Of a stretch of 64,000 nucleotides of DNA, positions 23,752 through 33,979 are shown one piece after another. The notes under the pieces were generated by a model that did not search any database, was not told where the DNA came from, and saw only the letters and a program-made list of their open reading frames with translations. A program made the position numbers and the translations under genes. The first letter of the stretch is position 1. Each line of letters begins with the position of its first letter. Source of the stretch: Gloeobacter morelensis MG652769 (GTDB taxonomy: Bacteria > Cyanobacteriota > Cyanobacteriia > Gloeobacterales > Gloeobacteraceae); NCBI RefSeq assembly GCF_021018745.1, contig NZ_CP063845.1:1488001-1552000 (forward strand), given 5' to 3'.

Positions 23752-25134
23752 TCAGACGGGAGCGGCAGCAGCGTCCGGACCGGTTGTCGCGGCGATCTTG
23801 TTGACTTCGTTTGGCGCGGCACTCGGGAGGTGCCTTTCGATGCGCGCTCCCAGCGCCTGCAGCTTCTTTTCGATGCTCTCGTAGCCGCGGTCGAGGTGGT
23901 GCAGTCCGGCGATGGTCGTCGTGCCGTGGGCGGCGAGCCCGGCGATGACCAGCGCCGCCGAGGCGCGCAGGTCGGTGGCCACCACCGGCGCCCCGGAAAG
24001 CTTGAGCACCCCGCGCACGATCGCATGGCCCGAGCGCACCCGGATGTCGGCCCCCAGGCGGTTGAGTTCGGGAACGTGCATCAGGCGGTTCTCAAAGACC
24101 GTCTCCGAGATGATGCTGGTGCCCTCGCTCACCGCAAGCACACTCATAAACTGCGCCTGCATGTCGGTGGGAAAACCGGGAAAGGGCAGCGTCTCGATGT
24201 CGGTGGCCGCCATCACCCGGCCGGGGCTCACCTCCAGCGTGCCCGGTCCCACCAGATTGACCACCGAACCCATCTCCCGCAACTTGGCGATCACCGCCGC
24301 GAGGTGCTCGGGGAAGACCGGCCCAATGCGCAGGGTCGAACGGGTAATGGCGGCGGCAGCCATGAAGGTGCCCGTCTCGATGCGGTCGGGAATGACGTGG
24401 TACTCGCTGCCGTGCAGGCGCGGTACACCGCTAATCACGATCGTTTTGCTGCCCGCGCCGCGGATGTGGGCGCCCATCGAGCGGCAGAAGTTGGCCAGGT
24501 CCACCACCTCCGGTTCCTGGGCGGCATTCTCGATGACGGTCTCGCCCTCGGCGAGGGTGGCGGCCATCATGATCGTCTCGGTCGCTCCCACGCTCGGATA
24601 GTCGAGATAGATGCGCCCGCCGCGCAACTTGCGCGCCCGCGCCTCGACGATGCCGTGCTCGATGCGCACCTGGGCGCCGAGGGCCTGCAGACCGCGCACG
24701 TGCAGGTCTACCGGCCGCGCCCCAATCGCACACCCACCGGGCAGCGGAATGCGCGCCATCCCCAGGCGGGCCAGAATCGGCCCCAGGATAAAAAAGCTGG
24801 CGCGCAGGCTGTTTACCAGTTCGTAGGGAGCGCGGTGGACGCTCAAAAAGCGCGGGTCGATATCGAGAATGTTGTCGGCCACAGGCCGCACCCGCACCCC
24901 AAGCGATTCGAGAATCGCACTCATCATGCGGATATCCGCCAATTTCGGCACATTGTGCAGCCGACAGGGCTCCATGGTCAAAAGCGAAGCGGCCATCAGT
25001 GCCAGCGACGAATTTTTGGCCCCACTGGTGGTCACCTCCCCGCTTAATCGATAGCCTCCCTCAATCTGTAGATACGCGTCCGCCAATTTTGCCGGGGCTG
25101 GACTCGGCTGGTGCAAGGAAGGCTCGATGCCCAT
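23752..25134 (-). CDS. murA: UDP-N-acetylglucosamine 1-carboxyvinyltransferase
   Basis: This 460-residue enzyme transfers enolpyruvate from PEP to UDP-GlcNAc in the first committed step of peptidoglycan synthesis. The substrate-binding [13 protein letters not shown] (Lys40, Asn41) and the catalytic Cys135 in [15 protein letters not shown] are present, so it is of the fosfomycin-sensitive Cys type. [18 protein letters not shown] and [16 protein letters not shown] complete the family pattern. The length is 20-40 residues greater than typical because of short N- and C-terminal extensions. It converges with the ccdA-like gene. Confidence 0.95.
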   Translation of the reverse strand: MGIEPSLHQPSPAPAKLADAYLQIEGGYRLSGEVTTSGAKNSSLALMAASLLTMEPCRLHNVPKLADIRMMSAILESLGVRVRPVADNILDIDPRFLSVHRAPYELVNSLRASFFILGPILARLGMARIPLPGGCAIGARPVDLHVRGLQALGAQVRIEHGIVEARARKLRGGRIYLDYPSVGATETIMMAATLAEGETVIENAAQEPEVVDLANFCRSMGAHIRGAGSKTIVISGVPRLHGSEYHVIPDRIETGTFMAAAAITRSTLRIGPVFPEHLAAVIAKLREMGSVVNLVGPGTLEVSPGRVMAATDIETLPFPGFPTDMQAQFMSVLAVSEGTSIISETVFENRLMHVPELNRLGADIRVRSGHAIVRGVLKLSGAPVVATDLRASAALVIAGLAAHGTTTIAGLHHLDRGYESIEKKLQALGARIERHLPSAAPNEVNKIAATTGPDAAAAPV

Positions 25135-25233
25135 GGGTTCGATGATTGGTGGTATGTGGATACCCCAGATTGTAAGGGAAAGATCGCTGGAAAATCTGCC
25201 CTTTACAGTGGAGATGTAACGCCTACGCCAGAT

Positions 25234-27084
25234 TTAGGCACTCGGGGCCGGCAGCAAGGTGCGGCGCAGCAGGCGGGCGAGTTCGCGCTCCAGCAAACGG
25301 CCGGCCACCCGGCGGCTGAGGTCCCGGCCCTCGGGCTTGAGGATGAGTTTGCCGACAATGGAGACCGATTTGCGCAAGTCGAGCTTGGGATCCTCGCGCA
25401 GCAAGGACCAGAGCCTTTCAAGATTCTGCAGGCCGCTCGCTTTGCCGCCCGGAACGTTGGGGTTGACGGTGCTCGCGGAGGTCAGTTCGTCGATGAGCTT
25501 CTCGCGGATCGCAGTGCCCCGCTCGGAGAGCAAAAATTCGGCCGCCTGATCGAGAGCACGGTTGATGTCGTAGTCCCTGGCGCTTCTGGCGTTGCGCACA
25601 AGGTTTTCGAGGCGGTTCCAGCGAAAGGAGCCGTCTTTGAAGAGAAGTTCGCTCAGCGAAGCGCGCAGTTCGGGGGCGTTGTCGGTGAGCAGGCGGCGGG
25701 CCACGTAGGGGTAGGCGACTTCGAGCACCTTGAAGTCCGGGTCTACCGAGATGGCGATCCCTTCGAGGGTCACCAGCGAACGAATAATCAGTGCAAAAAA
25801 GGCGGGCACCCGAAACGGCAGGTCGTACATCATCGAGGACATGTTGTCGGTGATGCTCTTGATGTTGAGGCTGCCGATGCTAGATCCCAAAGCCTGGCCA
25901 AAAACCGCCGCCAGCACCGGTACGATGGGCTTCAGGTCTTGATCGGGTTTGAGAAAACCGAGTTTGACGTAGTCGCGCGCCAGCCCGTCGAAGTCGCGAT
26001 TGACCATATGGACGATGGCTTCGATCAGGCCGTAGCGCTGGGCAGGTTCCACCTCGCTCATCATCCCGAAGTCGAGGTAAGCGAGCCTGCCGTCGGCCAT
26101 CACCAACAAATTGCCCGGGTGGGGATCGGCGTGGAAGAAACCGTGCTCCAGCAATTGCCTCAGCGAGCACTGCACACCGTTTTCGATCACCTTGCGCGCA
26201 TTGAGACCCGCCCGCTGGATATCCTCCAGGCGAGTAAGCTTGAGGCCGTCTATCCACTCCATGGTGAGCACCTGCCGGCAGGTATAGTCCCAGTAGATGC
26301 GCGGCACATACACTTCGGGCATCCCGGTAAAGCAGGCGGCGAAGCGCTCGGCGTTCTTGCCCTCCTGGATATAGTCCATCTCCTCGAAGAGCTTACGGCC
26401 AAATTCATCGAGGATGGCCTGCAGATCGCTTTTGACCTGAGGGACGTTGCGCTCGACCCAGCCGAGCAAGCCCCGCTGCAAATAGAGATCCAGGCTCACC
26501 AGCGGAATCAAGTTGGGGCGCTGCACTTTAATGGCTACCCGCTCGCCGGTGGTGAGCCTGGCGCGATAAACCTGGCCCAGGGAGGCGGCGGCAATGGGCA
26601 CTTCGTCAAATTCGGCGTAGATTTCGCGCGGATCGCGCCCGAGCCCGGCGCGGATGAGCGCGTAGGCCTCTTCGTTGGGGACCGGCGGTAGGCGGTCCTG
26701 CAACAGCGTCAACTCATCAAGGTAGACCGGCGGCACCAGATCGGGCCGGGTCGAAAGCGCCTGGCCAATCTTGATATAGGTTGGCCCCAGGCGGGTGAGA
26801 ATCTCGCGCAGGCGCACCGCCCGCTTTTGCTGATGGCGGGCGACGGTGCCGGTGAGGCGATCCCACTGCACCATCAGTGCAAAACCCACAAAGGGCAGCA
26901 ATGTCTGAAAAAAGCGCCACACCACCCGGCCGAAGCGCCGCTCGGCATAGCGGGCAATCAGGTCCGGGTCGTAGGATTTGAACGGCAGGTCGGGAGCGAC
27001 GGCGCTGGGGAGGCCGGCCCCCGGGCGGGTCAGCGCGGCGCTCTCGAAGCGCGATTCGACGGTTGACTCGTTAAGGGCTCGCAT
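25234..27084 (-). CDS. ABC1/UbiB family atypical kinase
   Basis: This 616-residue protein belongs to the UbiB/ABC1 (AarF) protein-kinase-like family. The KxGQ signature is seen as YIKIGQALSTRPDLVP; then ASLGQVYRA replaces the kinase glycine-rich loop, VAIKVQRPN gives the lysine, and HGFFHADPHPGNLLV and LAYLDFGMMSE form the catalytic and metal loops. UbiB proteins support quinone or prenyl-lipid metabolism; in cyanobacteria and plastids (ABC1K) they affect plastoquinone and tocopherol. The C-terminal 150 residues are a helical extension. It is divergent from the RNase D-like gene, with about 80 bases between the starts. Confidence 0.9.
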   Translation of the reverse strand: MRALNESTVESRFESAALTRPGAGLPSAVAPDLPFKSYDPDLIARYAERRFGRVVWRFFQTLLPFVGFALMVQWDRLTGTVARHQQKRAVRLREILTRLGPTYIKIGQALSTRPDLVPPVYLDELTLLQDRLPPVPNEEAYALIRAGLGRDPREIYAEFDEVPIAAASLGQVYRARLTTGERVAIKVQRPNLIPLVSLDLYLQRGLLGWVERNVPQVKSDLQAILDEFGRKLFEEMDYIQEGKNAERFAACFTGMPEVYVPRIYWDYTCRQVLTMEWIDGLKLTRLEDIQRAGLNARKVIENGVQCSLRQLLEHGFFHADPHPGNLLVMADGRLAYLDFGMMSEVEPAQRYGLIEAIVHMVNRDFDGLARDYVKLGFLKPDQDLKPIVPVLAAVFGQALGSSIGSLNIKSITDNMSSMMYDLPFRVPAFFALIIRSLVTLEGIAISVDPDFKVLEVAYPYVARRLLTDNAPELRASLSELLFKDGSFRWNRLENLVRNARSARDYDINRALDQAAEFLLSERGTAIREKLIDELTSASTVNPNVPGGKASGLQNLERLWSLLREDPKLDLRKSVSIVGKLILKPEGRDLSRRVAGRLLERELARLLRRTLLPAPSA

Positions 27085-27165
27085 GTAATAAAGGTTAACA
27101 TTTTGGCGAGACTTTCTCTACCACCTGGGGAACAGATACAGTTGAGCCACGGCCGGGGAGGGGAT

Positions 27166-27792
27166 GTGAGCGAGCAGGTGCAAATTTTTACCGACGACCT
27201 CTCATCGGAGGTGGCCGGTGCGTACTTGCACAGTGGGTTTCTGGCGGTGGACAGCGAGGCGATGGGGTTGTTGCCCCACCGCGACCGGCTGTGCCTGGTG
27301 CAACTGTGCGACGAGGCGGGTCTGGTGTGTCTGGTGCGCCTGAGCGCCGGTCTGACCCGGTCTCCACAGCTGCAAAAAGTGCTCGAAGCACCGGCGGTGA
27401 TCAAGCTGTTTCATTACGCCCGCTTCGATGTCGCCATGCTGCGCTACCACCTCGGCATCCGCGTGCAGCCCATCGTCTGCACCAAGGTGGCAAGCAAACT
27501 GGCACGCACCTACAGTCCCCGGCACGGCCTGAAGGATCTGATTCTAGAGACGGTGGGCGTGGAACTGGACAAATCTGCCCAGAGCTCGGACTGGGGGGCG
27601 GTGCTGGAATTGTCCGAGGAGCAGTTGCGTTACGCCGCCAACGACGTGCGCTATTTGATCCCCGCCTGGCGCAAACTGGAGACGATGCTCAGACGCGAGG
27701 GGCGCTTCGAGCTGGCCCGGCGCTGTTTCGCGCACCTCGAGACCCAGGTGGATCTCGATCTGTTGGGTTACAGCGGTGTCTTCGAGCATTAA
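27166..27792 (+). CDS. RNase D-like 3'-5' exonuclease (DEDDy)
   Basis: This 208-residue protein has only the DEDD exonuclease domain and no HRDC domain. ExoI is LAVDSEAMGLLPHRD, ExoII is FHYARFDVAML, and ExoIII is RYAANDVRYL, with the DEDDy tyrosine. Such short RNase D-like proteins trim RNA 3' ends. The GTG at 27166, preceded by GAGGGG, is preferred to a TTG at 27103 because homologues begin about ten residues before the strand leading to ExoI. It is not linked to any RNA gene in the window. Confidence 0.85.
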   Translation: MSEQVQIFTDDLSSEVAGAYLHSGFLAVDSEAMGLLPHRDRLCLVQLCDEAGLVCLVRLSAGLTRSPQLQKVLEAPAVIKLFHYARFDVAMLRYHLGIRVQPIVCTKVASKLARTYSPRHGLKDLILETVGVELDKSAQSSDWGAVLELSEEQLRYAANDVRYLIPAWRKLETMLRREGRFELARRCFAHLETQVDLDLLGYSGVFEH

Positions 27793-27928
27793 AAAGTGCT
27801 TCCCAGGTTAGATGGCAATGGGGGCGCTCCCTGTACTGTAATGGGGAGGCCCGCCTCTGCAAGGGGGTGGTGCGCGTATGTGTATTTAGTGACGGTGCAC
27901 CCTGTCTGGCGCCGCCTTCTGCTGTCCC

Positions 27929-29005
27929 ATGCTCCAATCTGCCGAACGCATCCTAGTCGTCGACGATCTGCCTGACAATATCGCCCTAGTCCAGTTTCTG
28001 CTCGCAAGTGAAGGCTATGAAATCGAGACGGCAAGTTCCGGTGCCGAGTGCCTCGACCGGGTTTACAAAAATTCTCCGGATCTGGTGCTGCTCGATGTGA
28101 TGATGCCCGGAATGGACGGCTATGAAGTCACCCGCCGCCTGAAGGCCGACGGGCACCTGCCCTTTTTGCCGATTTTGCTGGTCACTGCCTCCGACCGTCC
28201 GAGTGCAGCCCTGGGCCTCGATGCTGGGGCGGACGAGTTTATCCGCAAGCCGATCGAGCCGGACGAATTGCTCGCCCGGGTGCGTTCACTGCTGCGCCTC
28301 AAGCGTTCGATCAGCGAACGCGACAGCATCGCCCGCCAGCGCGAAGATTTTGTGGCCCGCCTCGCCCACGACCTGCGCACCCCCCTGGTGGCCGCCGACC
28401 GCATGTTCAACCTGCTGGGTCAGGGAGCGCTCGGACCGATGCCGCCCTCGATGGCCGAGGCAATAGAAATCATGGCCCGCTCCAACAGTAACCTGCTGGC
28501 ACTGGTGCGCACTTTACTCGATGTCTACCGCTACGAGGCCGGGGCCAAAAAGCTGCATTTTCAGCCGGTCGATGTCATCGAGTTGATGCAGCAGGTGTGC
28601 GACGAACTGGCGCCGCTTGCGGCTGAGAAGCATCTGGAATTGTCTGCCCAACTGGAGACAGTCCCCAAGGTGCTGGCTGATCGTCTGGAACTGCGGCGGG
28701 TGCTCACCAATTTGCTCGGCAACGCCCTCAAATTCACTGACCAGGGTGGCGTCACCGTGCGCAGCCGCCTGGGGGACGGAGGCGGCGTCCATCTCGATTT
28801 TTGCGACACCGGACCGGGGATCGCCGCCGAGGAGCAGGCGTATCTGTTTCGCCGTTTTGCCCAGGGCCGCCACAGCAAAGAAGGCAGTGGCATGGGTCTG
28901 CATTTGAGCCGCCAGATCGTTGAAGCCCACGGCGGCACCCTCACTCTCACCAGCGCTCCCGGCACAGGCAGTATCTTCACGGTGACATTACCGGCTGCGA
29001 AGTGA
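27929..29005 (+). CDS. Response regulator-histidine kinase hybrid (REC-HisKA-HATPase)
   Basis: This 358-residue soluble protein has an N-terminal receiver (acidic pocket VVDDLPDN, phospho-Asp in LLDVMMPGMDGYE, Lys in IRKPIEPDE), a HisKA dimerisation domain with the phospho-His in ARLAHDLRTPL, and a HATPase_c domain with N-box NLLGNALKF, G1 DTGPGI and G2 GSGMGLHLS. There is no membrane segment, HAMP or PAS domain, so the receiver is the only input. This means kinase activity is probably set by an upstream phosphotransfer step. No partner regulator is adjacent. REC-first kinases of this kind are common in cyanobacteria. Confidence 0.9.
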   Translation: MLQSAERILVVDDLPDNIALVQFLLASEGYEIETASSGAECLDRVYKNSPDLVLLDVMMPGMDGYEVTRRLKADGHLPFLPILLVTASDRPSAALGLDAGADEFIRKPIEPDELLARVRSLLRLKRSISERDSIARQREDFVARLAHDLRTPLVAADRMFNLLGQGALGPMPPSMAEAIEIMARSNSNLLALVRTLLDVYRYEAGAKKLHFQPVDVIELMQQVCDELAPLAAEKHLELSAQLETVPKVLADRLELRRVLTNLLGNALKFTDQGGVTVRSRLGDGGGVHLDFCDTGPGIAAEEQAYLFRRFAQGRHSKEGSGMGLHLSRQIVEAHGGTLTLTSAPGTGSIFTVTLPAAK

Positions 29006-29008
29006 TCG

Positions 29009-29896
29009 CTATCGGTTTCGGGGAGCAAACACCTGGCCAAGGGACCGCGGCGGGGTAGAAAGCAGAGCGTAGGCCCGCCGCGAATCGAGGCTGACATCGC
29101 TCGGCCGCGGCGGGGTCGAAGGGTAGTCTCTTCCCGAAGCAGCCAGGATCAGGCGCGTATCCCAGCCGAAGTGATCCGCCAGCAGCATCCCCAGGGCATA
29201 GCGCGACAGGCGCTCAGGCCCACCCAGGTGCAGCAGCCCGGATTGTCCCGCCTCCACCAGTTCGAGCAGGGCCACAGCCAGGTCCGGAGCGTACACCGGC
29301 GAGCGAAATTCGTCTGTGAACAAGTTCGCCTGTTTTCCGGCGGCCAGTTGGGCTGCCAGGCGCTCCTCGACGCTGCGCGCCCCCGACGGGCTTGGCCCCA
29401 GCAGCAGCGAAGTGCGCAGGACCAACGCCCCCCCGCCCCCCAGTTTCAGCACTCGCTCTTCAGCCGCCATCTTGGTGCGGCCGTAGCAGCCGAGGGGACT
29501 GGGGAGGCTTTCTTCGCAGTAGGGAGCACCCCGGCCGTCGAAGACCAGGTCGGTGGAGATGAACACGAAGCGGCAGCCTATCCGGTCGGCGGCAAGCGCG
29601 AGCGCTTCGGTCGCTGCGACATTGACGCGCAAGGCCGCGGTGGGATTGGCTTCGCACTGGGCCGCCTCGCTCATCGCCGCGCAATGGACGAGGGCGTCGG
29701 GGCGGTACTGTCCCACGAAAGCTGCAAGCCCCGAAAGATCCTCCGAGGCCAGGTCCAACTGCGGTTGCTCGATAGGTAGCGGACAGCGATGGCGGCTTAT
29801 CGTACCCACCACTTCCCAGGCGCTCTGCAGCGCCCGGCGGGCGACTTGAAAACCGAGCAGGCCGCTAGCGCCCGTGATCAGCAGGCGCTTCGGCAC
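29009..29896 (-). CDS. RmlD-like sugar-nucleotide reductase (extended SDR)
   Basis: This 295-residue extended SDR has the N-terminal [16 protein letters not shown] Rossmann motif, [24 protein letters not shown] and the catalytic YGRTK. It resembles dTDP-4-dehydrorhamnose reductase (RmlD), and the same fold is used by MAT2B-like proteins, so rhamnose synthesis is only a possibility. No other rml gene is nearby. Its ATG lies 32 bases inside the 3' end of ndhB on the same strand, so its expression is probably coupled to ndhB. Confidence 0.75.
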   Translation of the reverse strand: MPKRLLITGASGLLGFQVARRALQSAWEVVGTISRHRCPLPIEQPQLDLASEDLSGLAAFVGQYRPDALVHCAAMSEAAQCEANPTAALRVNVAATEALALAADRIGCRFVFISTDLVFDGRGAPYCEESLPSPLGCYGRTKMAAEERVLKLGGGGALVLRTSLLLGPSPSGARSVEERLAAQLAAGKQANLFTDEFRSPVYAPDLAVALLELVEAGQSGLLHLGGPERLSRYALGMLLADHFGWDTRLILAASGRDYPSTPPRPSDVSLDSRRAYALLSTPPRSLGQVFAPRNR

Positions 29897-31406
29897 CGGT
29901 ACTCACCCGCGAGACGGGCGTGGCGGTCCGCACCTGCTGCAGCGACGGGGTGGCCCGCAGCGAGGTGTCGGCGAGGCTGATCAGCGGCGGGAACAAGATG
30001 CCCAGCACGACAGTAGCGACCGTCGTAATCAACATGCCGGCTTTGAGGGTCTGGATACCGTCTTGATCGCCCGCCTCGGAATAACTCAGCACCTGGGGGG
30101 ACGGTTCCTTGACCAGCATCAGCTTGACGACGCGCACGTAGTAGTAAATCGAAGCCACCGAGGTGACCAGGCCGAAGAACACGAGCGTGTAGGCCTGCGA
30201 CTGCACCGCCGCCCAAAACAGGTACAACTTGCCGAAAAAGCCCGCGAGCGGCGGAATGCCCGCCAGAGAAAGCAAACACAAACTGAGCACCAGCGTGAGA
30301 AACGGATCTTTCTGGTAGAGGCCGCTGTAGGCGGTGATCTCGTCGGTGCCGGTGCGCAGGCTGAAGAGCACCACCGCCATGAACGCCCCCAGGTTCATAA
30401 ACAAGTAGGTGCCGATGTAGAGGATCATGCTGCTGTAGCCTTCCTGGGTGCCGATGGCAAGGCCGATCATCACGTAACCGGCCTGGGCGATCGACGAGTA
30501 GGCGAGCATGCGCTTCATGCTGGTCTGGGCGATGGCCACCACGTTGCCGAGTACCATGCTGAGGATGGCCAGCAGCACGAAGAGCGTCTGCCACTGCTCA
30601 GAAAAGCCCGGGTAGGCCGAGGTCATAAAGCGGATGGCCAGGGCGAAACCGGCGGCCTTCGAACCGACCGACAAAAAAGCGACCACCGGCGTTGGCGATC
30701 CTTCGTACACGTCGGGGGTCCACTGGTGGAAGGGCACAGCCGAGAGCTTGAAGCAGATGCCCGCCGCCACCAGGACCAGCGACAGCAAAGCCGGAAAACC
30801 CAGATCCACGATGCGCGGAGCAATCTCGCTCAGCTGCGTCTGGCCGCCGGAAAACCCATAGAGCAGCGACATGCCGTACAGGAAAATACCGGAACTGGCC
30901 GCACCGATGAGCAAATACTTTAGCGAAGCTTCGTTGGAGCGCTTGTCGAGCTTGGCGTAGCCCGAGAGCAGATAACTGGTGATACTGAGCAACTCCAGAG
31001 CCACGAAGATCATTGCCATCTCCGAGGAACCCGACAGCAGCATCGCCCCGAGGGTTGCCCCGAGCAGCAGCACATAAAATTCGGCCGTCGCCAGACTCGA
31101 CTGGTTGATGTAGCGCACCGACATCAGCACCGTGAGGGCGGCTGAGATCAAAATAAAGGCGCGAAAGACGACACTCAGCGGATCGGCGGTGAAGCTGCCC
31201 AGAAAGCTCACCGGATTTTCGAGAATCCACATCGGCAGCAGCGTGGCGGTGGCAATCCCCAACCCCAAAAGCGTCAGATAAGGAAGCGACCAGGAAGCCT
31301 TGCGGCCCGAGATCAAATCCACCAGCAACACCACAACCAGGGTGATGGTGACGATGTATTCGGGCCAGAGCGCCCCGGCGTTGAGTGCGGCCAGATCGAT
31401 GTTCAT
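29865..31406 (-). CDS. ndhB: NAD(P)H-quinone oxidoreductase subunit 2
   Basis: This 513-residue subunit of the cyanobacterial NDH-1 complex is an antiporter-like membrane protein with about 14 helices. The key features are [38 protein letters not shown] and [20 protein letters not shown], which carry the charged residues of the proton channel. NDH-1 in the thylakoid or, in Gloeobacter, the cytoplasmic membrane drives respiration and cyclic electron flow. The C-terminal tail overlaps the next gene by 32 bases. The gene is divergent from ruvB, with about 150 bases between. Confidence 0.95.
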   Translation of the reverse strand: MNIDLAALNAGALWPEYIVTITLVVVLLVDLISGRKASWSLPYLTLLGLGIATATLLPMWILENPVSFLGSFTADPLSVVFRAFILISAALTVLMSVRYINQSSLATAEFYVLLLGATLGAMLLSGSSEMAMIFVALELLSITSYLLSGYAKLDKRSNEASLKYLLIGAASSGIFLYGMSLLYGFSGGQTQLSEIAPRIVDLGFPALLSLVLVAAGICFKLSAVPFHQWTPDVYEGSPTPVVAFLSVGSKAAGFALAIRFMTSAYPGFSEQWQTLFVLLAILSMVLGNVVAIAQTSMKRMLAYSSIAQAGYVMIGLAIGTQEGYSSMILYIGTYLFMNLGAFMAVVLFSLRTGTDEITAYSGLYQKDPFLTLVLSLCLLSLAGIPPLAGFFGKLYLFWAAVQSQAYTLVFFGLVTSVASIYYYVRVVKLMLVKEPSPQVLSYSEAGDQDGIQTLKAGMLITTVATVVLGILFPPLISLADTSLRATPSLQQVRTATPVSRVSTGAEAPADHGR

Positions 31407-31557
31407 GGGCAGAGTTTGCGCCTGTCGCGGAAGCTGTCACCTGTCATCGTACTTTACGTTGGCGGCAACCCACAGGTGCCCTGTGTGCCGTGGGCACTGG
31501 GATGTGTTATTGTAACGGTGATAGGGACAAGCGTTCACCACTCGCGGCAGGTTGACC

Positions 31558-32688
31558 ATGGCGATCATCTCCTCCCGTCCTTCCGGAGCCGAGGGCGAAC
31601 CGGCCAAATCGCGCACCGCTCCCGCCGAAACCGCCCAGCGCTCCCGCGCGGCGGTGCAGTCCGAGCGCGCCCACGAGGACCAGCACGAGGAGAGCCTCAG
31701 GCCCAGGAGCCTTGGTGACTATGCCGGCCAAAAAGATCTCAAAGCCGTCCTGGGCATCGCCGTGGCTGCCGCTAAAAGTCGCGGCGAATCGCTCGATCAC
31801 CTGCTATTTTACGGACCGCCGGGGCTGGGCAAGACGAGCATCTCGCTGATTCTGGCCCGCGAGATGAACGTGCAGATTCACCTTACTACTGCCCCCGCCC
31901 TCGAGCGACCCCGCGACATCGCGGGTCTGCTCGTCAAACTTCAGCGCGGCGACATTTTGTTCATCGACGAAATTCACCGCCTGCCCCGGATTACCGAGGA
32001 GATTCTCTACCCGGCCATGGAGGATTATCGCCTCGACATCACCATCGGCAAGGGACAAAACGCCCGCATCACCAGCGTGCCGCTACCGCGCTTCACGCTC
32101 ATCGGGGCCACCACCCGCGTGGGCGCCCTCAGTTCGCCCCTGCGCGATCGCTTCGGTCTTATCCAGCGTTTGCGCTTTTACGATGTCGAAGAACTCACGG
32201 GCATCGTCATTCGCAATGCTGCCCTGTTGAATATTCCAATAGATGAACCCGGGGCCGCCGAGATTGCCCGCCGCGCCCGGGGCACCCCGCGCATCGCCAA
32301 CCGCCTGCTCAAGCGCGTGCGCGACTACGCCCAGGTCGAAGGGGACGGACGGATCACCGAGCCGGTCGCCTGTGCGGCGCTGGAATTATTCGAAGTGGAC
32401 CCGCGCGGCCTCGACTGGACCGATCGCCGCCTGCTTGCCACCCTCATCGAGCACTACAACGGCGGCCCGGTGGGCGTCGAGTCCCTTGCCGCCGCCACGG
32501 GCGAAGACACTCAGACCATCGAAGAGGTCTACGAGCCTTATTTGATGCAAATCGGCTATCTGCTGCGCACCGCCCGCGGCCGGATGGCTTCCCCCGCCGC
32601 CTATCGCCACCTGGGCTACGCGCCGCCCCAGCGCTTCGAGCAGGTCAGTCTGCTGGACAACATTGACTCCGCACACAGGCGCAACTGA
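31558..32688 (+). CDS. ruvB: Holliday junction branch-migration helicase RuvB
   Basis: This 376-residue AAA+ ATPase has Walker [14 protein letters not shown], Walker [10 protein letters not shown], sensor-1 [20 protein letters not shown], the arginine finger in that block, and a C-terminal winged-helix domain with [16 protein letters not shown]. An N-terminal extension of about 50 polar residues precedes the family start at [11 protein letters not shown], as in other cyanobacteria. RuvB works with RuvA to move Holliday junctions during recombination. The ATG at 31558 was chosen over an in-frame TTG six bases upstream. No ruvA or ruvC is nearby. Confidence 0.95.
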   Translation: MAIISSRPSGAEGEPAKSRTAPAETAQRSRAAVQSERAHEDQHEESLRPRSLGDYAGQKDLKAVLGIAVAAAKSRGESLDHLLFYGPPGLGKTSISLILAREMNVQIHLTTAPALERPRDIAGLLVKLQRGDILFIDEIHRLPRITEEILYPAMEDYRLDITIGKGQNARITSVPLPRFTLIGATTRVGALSSPLRDRFGLIQRLRFYDVEELTGIVIRNAALLNIPIDEPGAAEIARRARGTPRIANRLLKRVRDYAQVEGDGRITEPVACAALELFEVDPRGLDWTDRRLLATLIEHYNGGPVGVESLAAATGEDTQTIEEVYEPYLMQIGYLLRTARGRMASPAAYRHLGYAPPQRFEQVSLLDNIDSAHRRN

Positions 32689-32724
32689 CTGGTTAAAGTA
32701 GAGAGATCCTGAAAGATCCCGGCG

Positions 32725-32913
32725 ATGATCGATCCCAACGAGGCCAAAGCCATTATTGAGCAGTACTTCGCCGAGGTCACAGACGAACAGTTCGAGCATG
32801 ATCTCCGTCAATGGTGCCCGGAAGTGTTCGATGAGCGCTACTTTACCTCAAAATCGACCTTCGCATCCATCATGTTCGAATCCTTGCAAAGACAAACAAG
32901 GGGAGCCAGCCTA
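32725..32913 (+). other. In-frame coding-like leader before the Uma2 gene
   Basis: These 63 codons are open and in frame with the Uma2 gene. The first 50 look coding: ATG, charged helix (EAKAIIEQYFAEVTDEQFEH) and strong G/C third positions. The last 13 codons turn AT-rich and contain the Shine-Dalgarno of the Uma2 start. It could be the remnant of a small separate gene or a genuine N-terminal extension. Confidence 0.45.
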
Positions 32914-33690
32914 ATGACTCAATCGGCACCGCCACCCTCGCCGAAAGACCATTTACCCACCATGTACGACCTGCCGAGCGAAGCGTTGGAGGAGCCAGGC
33001 TTGCCTGACGAATTGCATATTCTCCAACCGCAACTGCTCTCGGTAACCTTTTGGCCGACAGCTTGCCCACAGGAAGAGATTTTTACCGCCAGCGACCTGA
33101 ATTTCTACTACGACCTGCGCCACCTGCTCTGGTACAAACGCCCGGACTGGTTTGCGGTGATCGGTGTGCCCAGCCTTTACGAAGAGCGAGAACTGCGGCG
33201 CAGCTACGTGTTATGGCAAGAAGGGATCGCCCCGACGGTTGTAATTGAGTTTCTTTCGCCTGGTACAGAAGCGGAAGATCTTGGCCGGTCAAGCCATGGG
33301 GCGGACGAACCGCCGACCAAGTGGCAGGTCTACGAGCGCATCCTGCGGGTGCCCTACTACATCGTCTTTGACGGGGATGTCGGTCGAATGCGGCTATTTC
33401 AACTGCTTGGCATCCGTTATCAGGAGGTGACGCTCGCTGAGCCCCGCTTCTGGTTTGAGGAGTTGGGAATTGGGATTGGTCTTTGGCGGGGCTTCTGGCT
33501 CAAGCTCGAACGGCCCTGGTTGCGCTGGTTTGACGAGCGGGGTCAATGGATAGCGACTCCCGAGGAGCAGCCGCGGCATCGAGCCGAGCAGGCCGAGCAA
33601 GAGGCCGGGCAGTTGCGCGAGCAAATGGAGCGGCTGAAGGTGCAATTGCGCTCGCTCGGTCTGCAACCGGACCACGGACCGGCTGCTTAG
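32914..33690 (+). CDS. Uma2 family protein (DUF820, PD-(D/E)XK fold)
   Basis: This 258-residue protein belongs to the Uma2/DUF820 family, greatly expanded in cyanobacteria and built on a restriction-endonuclease-like fold. Metal-site acidic residues are in KRPDWFAVIGVP and PTVVIEFLSPGTEAED, and the lysine in KWQVYERILRVPYYIVFD. A C-terminal coiled coil (HRAEQAEQEAGQLREQMERL) is typical of the family. The ATG at 32914 follows AAGGGGAG and is a good start, although the frame stays open for 63 codons upstream. The biological role is unknown; a nuclease activity is inferred from the fold only. Confidence 0.8.
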   Translation: MTQSAPPPSPKDHLPTMYDLPSEALEEPGLPDELHILQPQLLSVTFWPTACPQEEIFTASDLNFYYDLRHLLWYKRPDWFAVIGVPSLYEERELRRSYVLWQEGIAPTVVIEFLSPGTEAEDLGRSSHGADEPPTKWQVYERILRVPYYIVFDGDVGRMRLFQLLGIRYQEVTLAEPRFWFEELGIGIGLWRGFWLKLERPWLRWFDERGQWIATPEEQPRHRAEQAEQEAGQLREQMERLKVQLRSLGLQPDHGPAA

Positions 33691-33979
33691 AGAACCTGTT
33701 TGAAGTTGGCGGTGCAGCCCGGGCATGCAAAACCTACATTTTTTTGCCCGCGTTCATCGGTGCCCCCTCCTCCAGGCCATGGCATTCCCTCGATAGATCA
33801 CCCCCCGCGCCAGGCCGAAAAAATGTTCTCCCGACGCTGCAATAGTGGCATGACAAGGCTTACAAGCGCTGTGAGCCGACGGGGAACCGCAGGGGGAGTG
33901 GTCCGCTGCCACCGAATAGAATGTATAATTCACTACAGCATAGAAGACTGTTTTAACAGGTTCGACGGGTTCGAGGTAT
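33691..33979. other. Intergenic region with hairpin and possible promoter
   Basis: No gene is supported here. A GGGCA...TGCCC hairpin containing an A4/T4 extension (about 33720-33748) could end transcription of the Uma2 gene. A TATAAT hexamer (33924-33929) lies about 50 bases before the DUF4327 start. Confidence 0.4.
33924..33929 (+). promoter_or_regulatory. Probable -10 element for the DUF4327 gene
   Basis: A perfect TATAAT is placed to start transcription near 33936 and give a leader of about 44 bases. No convincing -35 hexamer is seen 17 bases upstream. Confidence 0.35.

Noticed and set aside
25111-26691. Long + strand frame opposite the UbiB-like kinase
   Set aside because: The minus-strand frame has the complete ABC1 kinase motif set; the + frame shows only complementary codon patterns.
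30623-30861. Open frames opposite or shifted within ndhB
   Set aside because: Shadows of a highly conserved membrane gene; composition follows the ndhB codon pattern.
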